This document shows, one piece after another, positions 11,386-23,699 of a DNA stretch of 64,000 nucleotides. The notes under the pieces were generated by a model. That model was given only the letters and a program-made list of their open reading frames with translations, was not told the DNA's origin and did not search any database. This DNA comes from Armillaria gallica (taxonomy: Eukaryota > Basidiomycota > Agaricomycetes > Agaricales > Physalacriaceae), in NCBI GenBank assembly GCA_037576215.1, contig JBANDB010000007.1, positions 3,317,001-3,381,000 of the forward strand, given 5' to 3'. Position 1 is the stretch's first letter, and every line of letters begins with the position of its first letter. A program made the position numbers and the translations under genes.

Positions 11386-12923
11386 ACGGTGCCATGAGGT
11401 CCAACTGCACACACCTGTCACACTTTGTGCAACTGCTAGAACAGCCCAATCTGGCTGATTCCCTTGCAAACTACTCAAGGCCTATGCAGAGGCCAACACA
11501 ACACAATTTCTCTTATCACACTGAACCAGAAACGGAACAGAGCTTCTCTCAGATGTATTCCAGCAAACTCTCAAGATGGCGCAGCATCACTGTCGCCGAA
11601 TCTCTTTCTTATCTCAAGTAAACCGAAGTTTGTATCTAAAATGTTTCTCTGTTTTTATTTCTCTGTGAGCTCGCTAAACTTGTGTTCTAGCCAAGACTCG
11701 AAGCTACTAACTCTTACACGTCGCAACAAGTCCAGATCAAACTGAAACTTTATTACTGTACGTGGGGGGTAGGTATCTTGTTTTACTACATGAAATCCTA
11801 CCTACTTATACTACGGGGAATTGATTATTACAAATGGTCTTTTAGTAAGTTAATTCCTTTGTCGGCCAATAATTCTTCATCCGAACTGGTGCAGCACTCT
11901 TGGCATAGTGCCACTTGGTCCTCTTTTTAGTATCTTCAGAGGGCTAAGTGATGTCGACATTGCTCGCCCTAGCAGCAGAGTAGCTCGCTGACTTGTACTC
12001 AATGGCTGCTTAATCCTCGATCACCGATCACACTTTGTATTCAGCTTTTGGTTCTGCTCCGAAGGTGACAGTGTCATATTCTAGACTCGGTAACCAAGGA
12101 ATGCTTTGGATTTCAAGCCCGCTCACTATTCCCATCAGCTGAAGCCTGTTTCTAGGCCATGCCCGGGGTTCTTTTGATTACCCCGCATGTGATATCTTTT
12201 CTCTGGATCTCCAGGGACTACGTGTCATAGATTACAGACACGTAGTTATCTAAATTAGCCCCAGCCCACATACAAGTGCATCCCACTGAAGGTTGAATTC
12301 TCTACTGCAGACGGATGCTTGCACCAGTGTGCTCGCTCTTCAGCCTTATTGTCGTGCATGCCCGTAAGGTACAGTGCCATGATGAAGTCCTTATGTTTTA
12401 ATTCTGTTGCTTCTTTTTCTATCACAGAGCTCTCAACCTCGGTGACCTTACTTCTTCATGTGCCATTTGCATTGTTAGTCTGCTCTCCGCGCTTCTGCTT
12501 TGCTAATGTGTCAGGTATGTGGATTTTGCAAAATTACACCCTTAGACATGCTGCAGGCATGACATATCCCCCTCACTAAAGTACTGACCATCCTTGGTCA
12601 CTTCGCTGGTGGGCAATGCTTCTCTTTTCTTAATTCCCCAGAAGTTCCGCAACAATATGTTCCTGATACATCAATGTTATCAGAAGTTCTCACATGCGCT
12701 TCTTTTCTAGTAGCCTGGTTCTTTCCAGAAGTCCCGTAACATTTATATGTTGGAGACTTAATGAAATTTTTGCCACCTTTCTTTCTTTCTGCCCACATTC
12801 TAGTGAGCTCGCTGTCTCCCTTCATTCCTGCTTTTCTTGTCACAGTCATCGCTACTTCAACGTGTGTTTTACGCGCGTCATCGCATCAACCGACTCTCTC
12901 TCTTCTATGTGTCTTTCTTCGAC
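11386..12923. other. Intergenic; repeated AGCGAGCTCGCT-type motif
   Basis: No gene structure is convincing. GAGCTCGCT recurs here and just outside (for example about 11,027, 11,207, 11,670 and 12,808), sometimes as the 12-bp perfect palindrome AGCGAGCTCGCT. The last 100 nt are pyrimidine-rich and probably the promoter/leader of the next gene. Confidence 0.3.
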
Positions 12924-14505
12924 ATGTCATCACCACTTGTGCCGCCTATTAAGACGTTGACGCCCGTACCCAAGGAGAACGAGATGCCGAAGTACAAATA
13001 CTTTGTTCAGTTTGATCCCGTGGCCTACTACCGACCTTACTGCGCCCTTATGGATATCCTCGTGCCCTATTGGCGCAACAAGAACGAGTATTCCAATGAA
13101 GAGGTCGCCGACCTGTTGAGGCAGGTTTATAAACACTTAGTGCGTATTTCTCTGTTTTCTCTTTTTCGTAGCTGGCTAACCCACAGCTCTTGCACAGGCA
13201 CCCAGTGTAGCCGCTCTCGAGCACAAAACCCTTATTGATTCTCGTGTTGGCACGTCCATCCATAACTGGGTGACGCGTGTTCACGATGCTTTGCCCCACC
13301 AGTTGAGGATCAGCGACTGGCATCGCACTGTGGCCCTCCGTCTGCACAGGTGTTGACCTGTCTGTCCCCCAACGTGTCCTTCCCTGGGGAGGATGGCTTC
13401 AATATGGACGACCCGGCAACTCCTATGGAGTCTTATCTCCTGCAGCGTGCTGTCCCCAAGGGTGCTACACTTAGGCCAGGCCTGGTTGCCAACAACGAGG
13501 ATTTCCCTGGTTATGTTTTCGACAGGTTTCCTACTCCGCTCCCCGGTGCTGTGGAGGTCGCGGAGGTTATCGTCTTTGAAAGCCCTGGGAAGGAGTCTCC
13601 TTCTACTCCTGCATGTCCTTCTGTTTCTGCCTCGGTTACCCCTGCTCTGCCGCTTCCTCTTCGGAGCATGCGTCCTCAAAGGACCCCGGCTTCCTTGGTC
13701 CCTCCAGTTGCGAACTTGCCTGGAGTTTCCCCTACCCCTCGTAATCATCCTCACGTCCATGCTTTGGAGCACGTCTTGTCTTCTCCTGCTTCACTGCCAA
13801 GCCTGCTCACCAATCATCAGGCCCCTCCGTTGTGGAATTTGTTCTCCCCTGTCAAGCCTCTGGGGTTATATCATTGTTCAACGAGTACGGCTCCCACTAT
13901 GCCTTCCCAATGTGCCACTGCGGCTGCTCAGAGTGCCTCCCTCAGTCGTGGCCTTCAAGACATGGCCAGTTCTATTCTGGACTTGCACCAAGCTCTGCTC
14001 ACCCCTGGTTCTGGTGTAGGGCTTCTTCCTTCAGGGTAAGTCTTCGCATTGTTTTCCTTTCTGCTTTGCCTAACTTGTTTCTTATTTAGCTCTGCTGGTA
14101 CTACTGCACCGGCAGGTAATACTACAAGTTAGTGACTCTTCTCTGCCAGAGTTAGCGAGCTTGCTAACTTCTAGTCTCTGTTCTTTCACAGCTCCTCACT
14201 CTAGGGTTACGCCTCCTGATGTAAGTCGCCTTTCCTAGCCATCTCTCTTTGGCTGACTCTCTTCTCTTTCAGCCTTTACCATCGGGTACTACCGAGCACC
14301 CTTTGGATATTGTGAGTCCTTTCTAGTTTTTCTCTCTTTCTCCCTTCTAAAGTCGCGTTTTCCTAGTTCGACACGCCTGGGTCTTCCTCGTGTTCTACAT
14401 GCAGGCGACCAAATCCTCTCTTGCAGCGCCGCCCTTGCCTCCCATTTTGGGACAAGATGACTTCACTGGTATTCGACCTTTGTCACCCATAGACGAGGAG
14501 CCACA
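12924..14505 (+). pseudogene. Uncharacterised multi-exon gene, 3' end lost
   Basis: Exon 1 (12,924-13,139, 72 codons, MSSPLVPPIKTLTPVPKENE) joins cleanly across a 58-nt intron to an exon from 13,198 containing SIHNWVTRVHDALPHQLRI. The frame then shifts near 13,349 without a plausible splice, and a long open segment (to 14,036) rich in Pro/Ser/Leu follows. Short GT..AG introns with pyrimidine tracts are visible to about 14,370. Coding-like sequence ends where the transposon end module starts. The family is unknown to me; it is neither enzyme-like nor a transposase. The frame break and truncation suggest a pseudogene, though a missed intron is possible. Confidence 0.45.
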
Positions 14506-14530
14506 GTTGACTGTAGTCATAGACCTCAAT

Positions 14531-14582
14531 CCATGGATATATCCACAAGCGCTGTACTCTCCTCCATGGATATTATCCATGG
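14531..14582 (+). repeat. Paired-palindrome transposon end module, copy 2 (beside KDZ gene)
   Basis: CCATGGATATATCCAC and CCATGGATATTATCCATGG are separated by 17 nt. Further CATGGATAA repeats follow (about 14,635, 14,646 and 14,664). This cluster lies about 150 bp beyond the KDZ stop codon, so it is a good candidate for a KDZ transposon terminus with subterminal binding sites. Confidence 0.55.
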
Positions 14583-14726
14583 CTCTCAGCCACTCATTCA
14601 ACCACCAAATGGGACTCATCTACAGCCTCATTTCATGGATAATTCATGGATAAGCCTCCCGGCATGGATAATAAGCCTCTGATCATGCTAAAAACGAGAA
14701 AAGTGCAAAACCCTTGATTACGCTAA

Positions 14727-17700
14727 TTACATGGCATCTACGGCACTGTCTACTGATCCGGCATCTGCGGCACCGTCCCCTATTGGGCTCTCCTCCTCCT
14801 CTGCATTGTCCTTGGCCTCCATCTCCATAGCCTCATCTGCTGAACGTGGAGGACATCTCACACTCACCCTTGGTTGTGCCCACTGCGATTTGAACGATAC
14901 TGCAAGAGCCCTATACATGGCTGCCTGATGCTCCGCATATGCACATCTACCCTCCCACAATGCTGCGTCTTCCTCCATTTCCCCCACCAAGCTGTCACCT
15001 GCATCTCGTACACCCTCCCACTCATGCGCACGATATTCAAGAGATATCAATGTGCATTCCATTTCCGCATTGACCATACAAAATTCTTCGTGCCATCTAT
15101 GCACATGCATGCGGCTCTTCAACCACTCTACATGTACAACTAAATTGTCGTCAGACAGAGCGACAGGTTCGAATTTGAGACTCACCTGAATTCACCTCTT
15201 CATTATCCGCCTCATTGAACGCTCCCTCCATGGTCCAAATCCAAGAGATCGTTCTGTATCCTTCTGCCTCGCTCACCACCTGCCATTGTGCCCTCTTAGG
15301 CTTCTTGCCATAGTGAGTCTTTTCAGTTTCAGTACCATTGTCAAGGTCAATCATAAACATGGCTCCCTCCATGTTTGTCACGTCCGCCTGCATCAAAACT
15401 CTCAGTTTGCTTTCCCAAGCTCCTGGCCCTCGCAGGCTCAGCAGAGCCACTCTCGCTGCTTGATATTTTGCCGCTGCACTCTCCAAGCACCACTGCAAAC
15501 GTTCCATGAATGCTGCTGCCCAGGTCATGTGAACCTGACCCCTCATATTCATGTCGTGATACGCATATGAGTCCCATTGAGCCCTGATGATTCCCCTGAG
15601 CACGTCAAGGGCATCAAGGCACTGCACCTCATGTAACTGCTCCTTGATATTCACGACATCCCCCTTACATCCCTCCATCCTCAGCAACAAAGGGATATCC
15701 GAAGGCAGAAGCAACCTCTCGCTCTCCACATCCGACCCGTTGGCAAGAACAGGTGCGGCTTTCAGTAGAGTCATTGTGCAAGGCAAGTAGGCAACCTGCA
15801 TCTCCCTCCACTGAGTGACCTGACGTCGTAGTGTGAGATGGCGTGTCTGTCTTTCCTTTTGTTGTGTCAGAGTCAACGGTTCCTCCATTGTTTCCTTGAA
15901 GTCTTGTATGAGGGTGCGCCTGTAAGATACATATCAGATACCTCCTGATGCCATTCGAAGTGGGTACCTACTGTGATTCCTCAATCATTAGTCCCATTCC
16001 GATTGCCGCTGTTGGTCCACACAGGTGCAGACGCACACTACCCTTTGCTGCTGCCGTGACACGATCCTGCTCCTTCAAACGATGCTTAACTGTCACCTCT
16101 GAAGCATCTGTATCGTCCATGAGACCAACACGACCCAGATAATCAATCAATACTCACATTTGGCCTCTTGGAAGTAGGGATTCGGCGCCGTATCATTCTT
16201 TTCCCAAGCCTCGACACGCTCAGTCCAGTCTTGTGCCCATCTCTTGTTTGTCGGTAGGGCCTCAGTGAACGCTGTATGTATTGCGGCCTGTCAAGTGCAC
16301 TGCAGTACAGCCCGCTCCTGTCTCTCATGTAAAAGATCACCTAGACATTGCTCAGTCTTCCCTATCATCGCCAAAGTCAAAACAACCTACCAATACGAGT
16401 GATTTTCTGCCAGTTGTGACCACCCATCTGATCATCGATTGTGTCATGCCATGCACCTGGCCCCATCTCCTTTGTTGATGATGCGCACGGATTCAGGTCG
16501 TCCCAAGTCCTCTCCACTCCTTCTCCGTCCATTCGTGCCATGCCCAGCTTCAAGTTCATAGAGAACTGGCACTGACACGCATACTTATATGCTTTACAAT
16601 GCAGCTTGGGGACACCAAAGTCGAGCACCATGTCCTCGCAGATGCGAACTTTCTGTGGCATGACCTTCATTCGCTGACAAAGGTTGGGCTTCCATTGACA
16701 AGCAATGTCGTAGGACATAAACACCTCCTTGCACCTGTCGACGGATTGTATTGCTGACCTGATTATATAATCCATGTTACAATATCTGCAATTTCTCAGT
16801 ATTTCATGATAATACAGACTAACAGTGTCCTCACCTTTCACCGATCTGTAGGTCGCCAGCGGCGAGAGGAAGAATCATTTCGTGGTGCATGCATATGCAT
16901 ATACCGACACCCATAACTCTCAAGCCTTTATTGTTCTTGCTCTCCACGTGCGCCAGTGTTCTAAAGCCACTACAGCTACTGATCTAGAAGAAGACGTCCT
17001 CAGGACGAGCCAACAAACTAAAACCCATTTAGAACTCACATCCTTTTGCAACGCATACTTCCGCACATGAGTCAGATACTCTTCATGTTCCACACAATAT
17101 GCAAGGCCAGTGTGCAAACCCGGGTCAGCTGCGTCATCTGATTTGTCTCATTCACTCAGATGGAAGTTCGCGTCGGAACCAAGAATGGGACGATACAGAA
17201 ATCTGGATGGTCCATGAGCGCCGCAACTTCCCCACATAGTGAACACTCACTTATCACTATCAGGCGCCTTTTCCCAACCTTCTGACAGGTTCACACCTGG
17301 GCGAGGACATGCCAAGCAGGGCAGAGCCAGTGTACCCGGTTCTGTTGTCTTGATACCTTCCTCGAAGTGACCATGACCAAACCGTTTCATCATTCGGAGA
17401 TGGCGAAATTGCTGGCTCATTCGGAAGAACGAACGGTAGCAACTCTGCCACAATTCCTCAGTCCACCAATTTTCCTTGACGCACCAGGATACACTCACCT
17501 TCGGCAAATCCACCTCAGTATTGTCTGTCATATGACACAATCCTCGATAGTATTCGTGCGCCGAAATCTTGCCAGCCAACGTCTGAGTGTGAAAGTGCTT
17601 GAGCAGGCTGAGAGTCACACAAGTTCGAGGTCTTCTCATTGTTGCCAGATACCAGTGGAAGCGAAGACATTGAACGCGAACAGGCACGTGCTCCAGACAG

Positions 17701-18512
17701 TTGCAAAAGTCGACTGCCACCTTGTGAATTCCATTTGTGTGCAAGACCGTGAAATCCGCCGTCACGACCTGCGGCCTCAAGCACCTCATATTATGATGTC
17801 TGAGCTGCACCCTCAGCCCACATTTCTTCAGGGTACAATCCTCAAAGAACAGTCTGTTCCAACACTGTAGTCAATCATCAATACCCAGATTGTAGCATGG
17901 GTAATCGTTCCACACACCTCGATCCAATGCAGAGGCATGCGCCTGTGTCGCTTGACTGAGCAAGTAATGCACTCCAAAAATCCTGCTCCGCATTCATCGC
18001 ATTTTATCATGGGATTGACATCCCAATCCCGCTCATCATCGCTCAGTGATGAGCAGGATTGGCAGACCTCCCCAGCGACTCCCTCATGGCCCTCCAACCT
18101 CAGCAGTTCCCTCAGATATTCCTGTTGATACCCTGGAGAGTTACCCGACCCCATCCACTCCTTCATTGGTGTGTCCTAGCACCAATAACAGAAAAATAAG
18201 GGCACAGCACCACGAGCACTGTCATGGATGTACCGAGTTTGCATATCATTTGTTAGCATTTCTCCCTGCATTCGAAGGTGCGACAACTGGCTCCCACACA
18301 TCTGGATCCACATAGAGCTCGTCTGGAGGTACGTTTTCCCAAGATGCAGTTGCCTGGTCCAGATACTGCAGGAGGGGGGCACCGGCCTGTTCTCGTTGCC
18401 ATTGAGAAGATGATCCCACGTGGATGTGGCGAGTTGTAGGGACGGAAAATGTTTTTTCGGCGCAGCGCTTGTTGTAGCTCACCACTCGCGGTGTTCTCAT
18501 TGGTCGGGACAT
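14727..18512 (-). pseudogene. KDZ-superfamily transposase with CxC2 cysteine clusters
   Basis: DNA transposase of the Kyakuja-Dileera-Zisupton superfamily. In order: N-terminal basic region (start at 18,512, MSRPMRTPRVVSYNK); cysteine clusters CQSC, CDEC and CITC with MPLHWIE (about 18,070-17,910), the CxC2-like zinc module found with KDZ enzymes; GSDANFHL near 17,165 (first acidic residue); YDIACQW near 16,700 (second); DGEGVERTWDDLNP near 16,530 (Glu), then SSTKEMGPGAWHDT; and a C-terminal coiled-coil region with VEWLKSRMHVHRWHEE (15,140-14,727). The order and spacing are typical. Several 45-80 nt introns fit, e.g. 46 nt near 15,140-15,187. An in-frame TGA follows HLSE (17,148-17,150) and is most simply CGA to TGA, so the copy is probably dead unless a small intron removes it. 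The in-frame extension upstream of 18,512 is LTR sequence, not transposase. Confidence 0.85.
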
Positions 18513-18530
18513 TGGCACACAGGTGGTCGG

Positions 18531-20279
18531 TGATGAGCCTCCAGGCTCTGTACGCTCAGAATTCGCAGATTTAGCCATCCATCACCCAATACCTTCGAAA
18601 CGACGCCATTATAACCCTCACACACTCCATAACACTGCCAACTCTCAATAATACCACGGATTTTCGCAGTATAGGCCACAAAAACCCAGATACAGTCCTA
18701 AAACCGTGACATCCACTCCTCACGCACTCTGTTATCCTTCCCAGCTCGCCTCGCATCATAATTACCGTATCCCATCACGGCAAGACATCTTTGATCGACA
18801 ATCATCCTAAAACGGGGTTGCTACATCACTCAGAAGCACTAGTTGATGTGCCCATCAATCATTTAATGAAATGACGTGATTGATGCGAGTACCCTCCCAG
18901 CTACGATAATTACAGCTACGGCAACTACAGACCGCATTTACTAAGGCTGTTACAGTGCCAAGACTTCGAATTATCGTTGCCCCACGCATACACCTCAGCA
19001 CGGCAACTGCAGCTCAATAATCCGCAGCTAAACAGCACCTTATGATCCGCTCATCGCTCAATAAAACCACACGGTTCGCATCCATACACGGCAACGTCGA
19101 GGACTTGCTGTTACTTTAGAACCACAGATACCATATGTTTACTATGGCTATTACAAAAGCCAAGGACTTACAGCCTTACTAAGGCTTCGAAGAATATTCT
19201 ATTTATAAAATCGTACTTGTAGTATAAAAACTAGGTAGATACCGCATTTTTGGAGCTAGTTCTTACCCAGTTGACGAGGCTACGGCATTACCAGTCAGCT
19301 ACGGTTACTCCAAGTTATTCCCCACCGCTTGCTTTACTCTTTAAACGTTGTTGGTTGCACCAATACACGAAATCTTGCATCAATAACTTGCTTTTGTCTT
19401 TTAATGCCACAACATCGCTTCACTTTCACCACATAGGATTGTTTCATCGCTTTCACCTTCTACATCGCCATCGTTTTCATCGCCCAGTTCAGTATTGCCT
19501 CTGTGTAGGCCCAGTTCAGCTCCATAGGATCACCCTCGTCTTTATCATTGTTAGGAGTTGCCGTGCATCTATTGCCGCAGCACCCCAGTCAGCACCTCAG
19601 TTGCTACGATTTCTACCAGTTTCTTGCAGTCTCTGTACGTTTATTGCTATTATTTCGACTCACAATATTAGGTACACCCCAAGCCACGTTTACTAGGCTA
19701 TTTCGACGTCTTCTAGTCCATTGCCACGATTTCTAGAGCATCGCAACGTTTTCTAGCGTGTTGCTACGATTTCTAGAGCATTGCTACAATTACCAGTCCT
19801 TCCACACGATTACTCATCCTCCCCCATGATTACTAGAGCATCGCAACGTTTTCTAGTCCCTCCCCACGTTTTCCAGTCCCTCCCCACGTTTCCTCGACCG
19901 TTGCTACGATTTCTAGCGCATTGCTACGATTTCTAGTCCATTGCCACGATTTCTAGACCTATTTTCGTGGTCTCTAGATCATTTTCACAGTTTCTATCAC
20001 GGTTTCTTGGTATTCAAGTCATACCAGATTCCGTCCCATCTCGTTTATCGAGATCCTTCCTGGCTTACAGCCAACGTCTATTAGTACTCCTTGACCAAGA
20101 GTACTACTTCGCTGACTGAAAAGTCGCAGTGTATCTTGCGTTATTGAGGAATTGACCGCACGGAGGTGCACCGAACCACTCGCAAACACATTGCCTTGAT
20201 TGCTGTGTTGCTACGTTAATTGCCTAAGCTCTCTCCGAGTTTTGGGTGTTGCCGTTGCCACGGAAGTCTAGGCCCATCA
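18531..20279 (+). repeat. Solo family-1 LTR, copy 3, upstream of the KDZ gene
   Basis: It starts TGATGAGCCTCCAGGCTCTG and ends GGCCCATCA. It is flanked by TCGG on both sides (18,527-18,530 and 20,280-20,283), a 4-bp target duplication. It is 1749 bp long, with no internal retroelement sequence beside it. It sits 18 bp before the KDZ start codon and would separate the transposase from its promoter. It contains many intact CpGs and is the least decayed of the three copies. Confidence 0.75.
19715..19960 (+). repeat. Degenerate tandem repeat inside the LTR
   Basis: About a dozen units of roughly 20 nt resembling ATTGCTACGATTTCTAG, followed by three or four variable bases. Variants include CACGTTTTCTAGTCC. 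It could be a site array for promoter or enhancer function of this LTR family. Confidence 0.6.
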
Positions 20280-20283
20280 TCGG

Positions 20284-21070
20284 TTTGACATTGTTTGCCA
20301 CGGAAGGCTCATAAATTCAGCTCGTCGGCGTACACGTGTTGAACTGTGACCACCATGAGCACAAATAGCAGCCAAAACGTCAATACGGATGAGCGCAGGT
20401 AAGATCATGAAGTCGGTCGATGGGAATGCAGGGACTGATCTTGGCTAGCAGTGCCTGGCAAAACATTGTTCCGTCGGAACAGTGCGTGCCGACATATGCC
20501 ATTTATATCTGACAAACATAAATGTGACATTTTCAGACCGTCTTTCATCCTCTCCCCACGATATGCAATATTCCTGCCTTTCTCCGACTGTCAAATAGAA
20601 TTTCTGCTAGCCCTGCTCCTGGACTTCGAAGGTGTGGCAAGGGAGGGACAGGTGCCATGATGGCTGGAGGATATTTTGTACCCATGCTGGTTTGCATGCT
20701 GGCTGGGGAATCTGTTTGGGATGTATTGCAATGCTGAGGAGCAGGATGACATTCATGATCGCAAACTGGTACGTCTTCACCTTTTTGGAGGGGAGCATCT
20801 TGTCTGACGGCGCCTAGGCAATTCTTCAGATCCTGACAATGCATCTGGCACAATGGTGGAGCCTCAATGAAAGTCGTCCGGCTGGATTGGTGGTCGACGA
20901 TGCTTTGGAGCTACTGGATGGGATTCACAAGATGATAGCTGACATGTCTGACTGGGCGTAGTTGTTATACAGTAATCACACATTGTCAGCTTGTTCAATC
21001 TCATCTCACTGTTCCAGTCCAACATTTGAGCATGTGTAAGGATATCATATTGTGTGAATCAACCAGAAAT
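20284..21070. other. Intergenic upstream of KDZ gene
   Basis: Before the LTR insertion this was the immediate 5' flank of the KDZ gene. A short start-like ATG (20,355, MSTNSSQNV) followed by a possible donor is present but is not supported by a downstream exon. I see no terminus for the KDZ element here. Confidence 0.25.
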
Positions 21071-21777
21071 CTACGAGAAATCTACACAAACTGACGAGAA
21101 ATATACAAGAACTGGCTCGTCGTCATCGTCCTCTTCACCCATCTCAACCTCGTCATCACTTCCTTCAGGCTTCAACGCATCCAGAGCGGCATAAAAGGTG
21201 GCCATTTTGACAGGGTCGGAGATCGATGGTCCTCGTAGTTTGCTAGCGGGTGCAATTTGAGTTCTTGCCACGCTGGTACTTACAAGCTCAGCCTTCACAG
21301 CCTCAGCAGCAGCGATTTGTGCCTGCAGACTTGACTGTTCCTTCCCAGCCAGACGACGAAGACGGGCCTCGTCGAGCTCCACGTCCTCGGTTGTTGAGGG
21401 CTCGGGCACAAATGGAGTCATCCAGTATGCCCACCACAACATCTTCAGCAAATCCTGGTGTAGTGTCAGTCTGGCCATGTGGACTGTGGGATACCGCACA
21501 TACCTTCTTACATGCCCACTCAGCCGCCTCCCGATCTAATCCCACCAGCTTGGAATCCTCGGGGTGCAGGAGGAACCATTCAACGTAGAACTTCTCCAAC
21601 CAAGCATCCTTGGTGGCCTGGCCGACATTGCACACTTTATTGTAAAATACGGCTTTTTTGCGGAGCTGCTGGTGTTGCTCAGGAGTATAGGCAGCCTCAA
21701 TCTAATCTCGCAATCGAACATGAGTTCTCGGAGATAGGGAACTGATAGGCACTCACTTTCGTCATGCCTTTCGTCAT
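21071..21777 (-). CDS. Uncharacterised 200-aa acidic-tailed protein
   Basis: Three exons join without a frame break: 21,777-21,757, 21,701-21,504 and 21,454-21,071. Introns are 55 and 49 nt, with GT at the donor and AG at the acceptor. The predicted product is 200 aa. The first half is charged and aromatic (FYVEWFLLHPEDSKL, LLKMLWWAYWMTPFVPEP), suggesting helices. Residues about 100-140 could form a coiled coil (AGKEQSSLQAQIAAAEAVKAE is in this region). The tail is very acidic (EVEMGEEDDDD). There is no membrane segment or catalytic motif, and I do not recognise the family. It is intact while its neighbours are broken, so it may be expressed. Confidence 0.5.
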
Positions 21778-22038
21778 GTTTGAAATGAATATTTTGAAAT
21801 TGATAACACAACAATTGCGCCCGAGATGCAATCTGCAGACGGGATTAGCCGTGCAACTGTACAGTTATAAGACAAGGTTTGACATGTAACCATTTCCTGT
21901 GAGATTAGATTGGGCTGAGTAAAAGTAAATTCAGAGAGATCAGATGGAGATCTTTGGAGATGTCTGTGTCTAGATAAGATTGTCACCAAACAGGGGTTCT
22001 ATCATTCTGCTTTGAAGGTACATAGACAGAGAAAGAAT

Positions 22039-22690
22039 CTAGGACACGTCCGGCAGTGCCTCACTCAGGTCCTCCACGAAAGTATCCAGTGCTCCAGCCT
22101 CTGTATCAGCAACCTCCATGCCCACCCCACCCTCACTGAGGCCCCAGTTCTCGCTGCTGGGCCAAGTGCTACTCCGGTCATCGCCAGCATCGACACCCCA
22201 GTGCATATTACCCCATCCCCACACACTGCCGCCCCAAGTGTCACTCTCATCCGTAGTAATAGCCCATTGTCCCTTGTCGTTCGGATCTGGACCCCAAAAT
22301 GCAGGAGTCGGCCAGCTCTGTTCGACCTGTTCGCCTGGTATGCCAACCCATGCCTGTTCCTCTCACACCTGTTCATCAAAACGGCTGTGCAAGAACTGGA
22401 AAAATATAAGAATGGTCTCTCAGTATCGTTTGCAGAAACAACTTACCATGGCCAATTCCTTGTCGGAATTCCATTCCGACGCTAGTTCAGGGAAATTCAG
22501 CAGGAAGGTCCCAACATGGGATGCTGTCCAAGTGTCATGTTGGTCCATAGGAATACACAGGTACACCTCCAGGCGGTGCACAAACCACAAACGTTGTGGG
22601 CACTGCTGGAGTTAATCAGTAATCAGAAGATCAGGAGTGAGAAAGATAAGAAGATGACATACCTCAGCTCTCTCGGCAATTATTGCCATC
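22039..22690 (-). pseudogene. Uncharacterised gene fragment with one nonsense codon
   Basis: Exons can be read from about 22,690 (MAIIAERAE), then QCPQRLWFVHRLEVYLCI, then FLHSRFDEQV, each separated by introns of about 50 nt. A Trp/Gly/Asp-rich acidic tail (SVWGWGNMHWGVDAGDD) ends at 22,039. One in-frame TGA follows DEQV; CGA to TGA would explain it. The start may be the continuation of an upstream exon, since an AG acceptor precedes the ATG. Function unknown. Confidence 0.35.
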
Positions 22691-22799
22691 TGTTGTGATC
22701 AAATTTACGGGAGCGATAGACAGAAAAAAGTAGGACCAACATCCCAGCACTGAACACGGTCACACTGTATCACCACCATGACAAAAGTCACTCAGTACC

Positions 22800-23666
22800 A
22801 AAAAAATATTGTTATTATTTATAAATGCATATATGAGAGCGTTCCTTGTGCCCATGCTGAACGCAGTTCATCTCGCCCCAACATCGCTGAGCATAAGAGA
22901 TCTTCCAAGACAGCAACATTTTCCTGTATGGCCTTCTGAGTGGAATCCAAGGTATGCCACCTGTCTGAGCACCCCTCATTCTTGTAATACCGATCCGTGT
23001 GTCAGCTCGCCTCGTGTTCCAGCCGATTGAAGCCACCTAAGACATCCCCGATGTAAACTGCCGGCTGTGAACATGAATCACTGACTGCGTGAGCATAGAC
23101 TCCTGCGAGGAACAGCGCCGTTGTAAGACCAGTCTTGAGTTTGCCCAGGCGGCTCATGATGTCCTGAGCATGATAGCCTGCGTCACGGTGCGTGTCTTCT
23201 TGGGCCGTCAGTGTGCAATGCCTAGGGTGTCATTCAAGGAGGATTAGTGGTAGGAAGATGATGGCGAACTGCCCTACCTCAACACGGGTTCGTCCCCATC
23301 CTTGTTACATGACTGCTTGGGTTTGGTGCGCATCTTGCGCCATGTATATGTACACGCTTCTGCATGGTCTTCATGATAGTGGTGGCAAACTTGATGGCAG
23401 ACCGTTGCCCGGTTGCTGAAGGGTGCAGTGATGAGATCTGGAGATGAAACGGTGGGGAATGGTGCATACTGATCATAATATGCCTGCTGATTTGCAGCAT
23501 GGGTGGCAGCACGTTCCTCATCAGTTTTGTATTTTGGTGGTCGACCATGACCATGACGAGTTGAGGGCAGTGGAGAGGGTGATGGCGGCGGTGCAGCATG
23601 GGCGTTCATAAGCAAGAGAGGGATGGACTTGGGCCCGGTGGTCCAAGCACAAATTCTGCTGATCAA
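22800..23666 (-). pseudogene. Decayed gene with an AT-hook-like basic motif
   Basis: The first segment (23,666-23,276) is Pro-rich and contains GHGRPPKYKTDEERAATHAA, a basic GRP-type motif followed by a helix; such regions are common at the N-termini of agaricomycete repeat-associated proteins. After a probable intron the frame continues (SRLGKLKTGLTTALFLAG, then GGFNRLEHEAS) to an in-frame stop, with further similar coding (HTLDSTQKAIQENVAVLEDL) beyond it. It may belong to the same gene as 22,690-22,039. There is no recognised enzyme domain. Confidence 0.35.
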
Positions 23667-23699
23667 AATGTTTCCGTCGCCGTGTGCAGTAATGCTAGT

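Noticed and set aside
18513..18578. Transposase start at 18,578
   Set aside because: The first 22 codons are LTR sequence plus its target duplication; the natural start is at 18,512.
20355..20400. Start of a Gag protein after the LTR at 20,279
   Set aside because: The LTR has a target duplication on both sides, so it is solo; the ATG and donor-like GT have no supporting exon.
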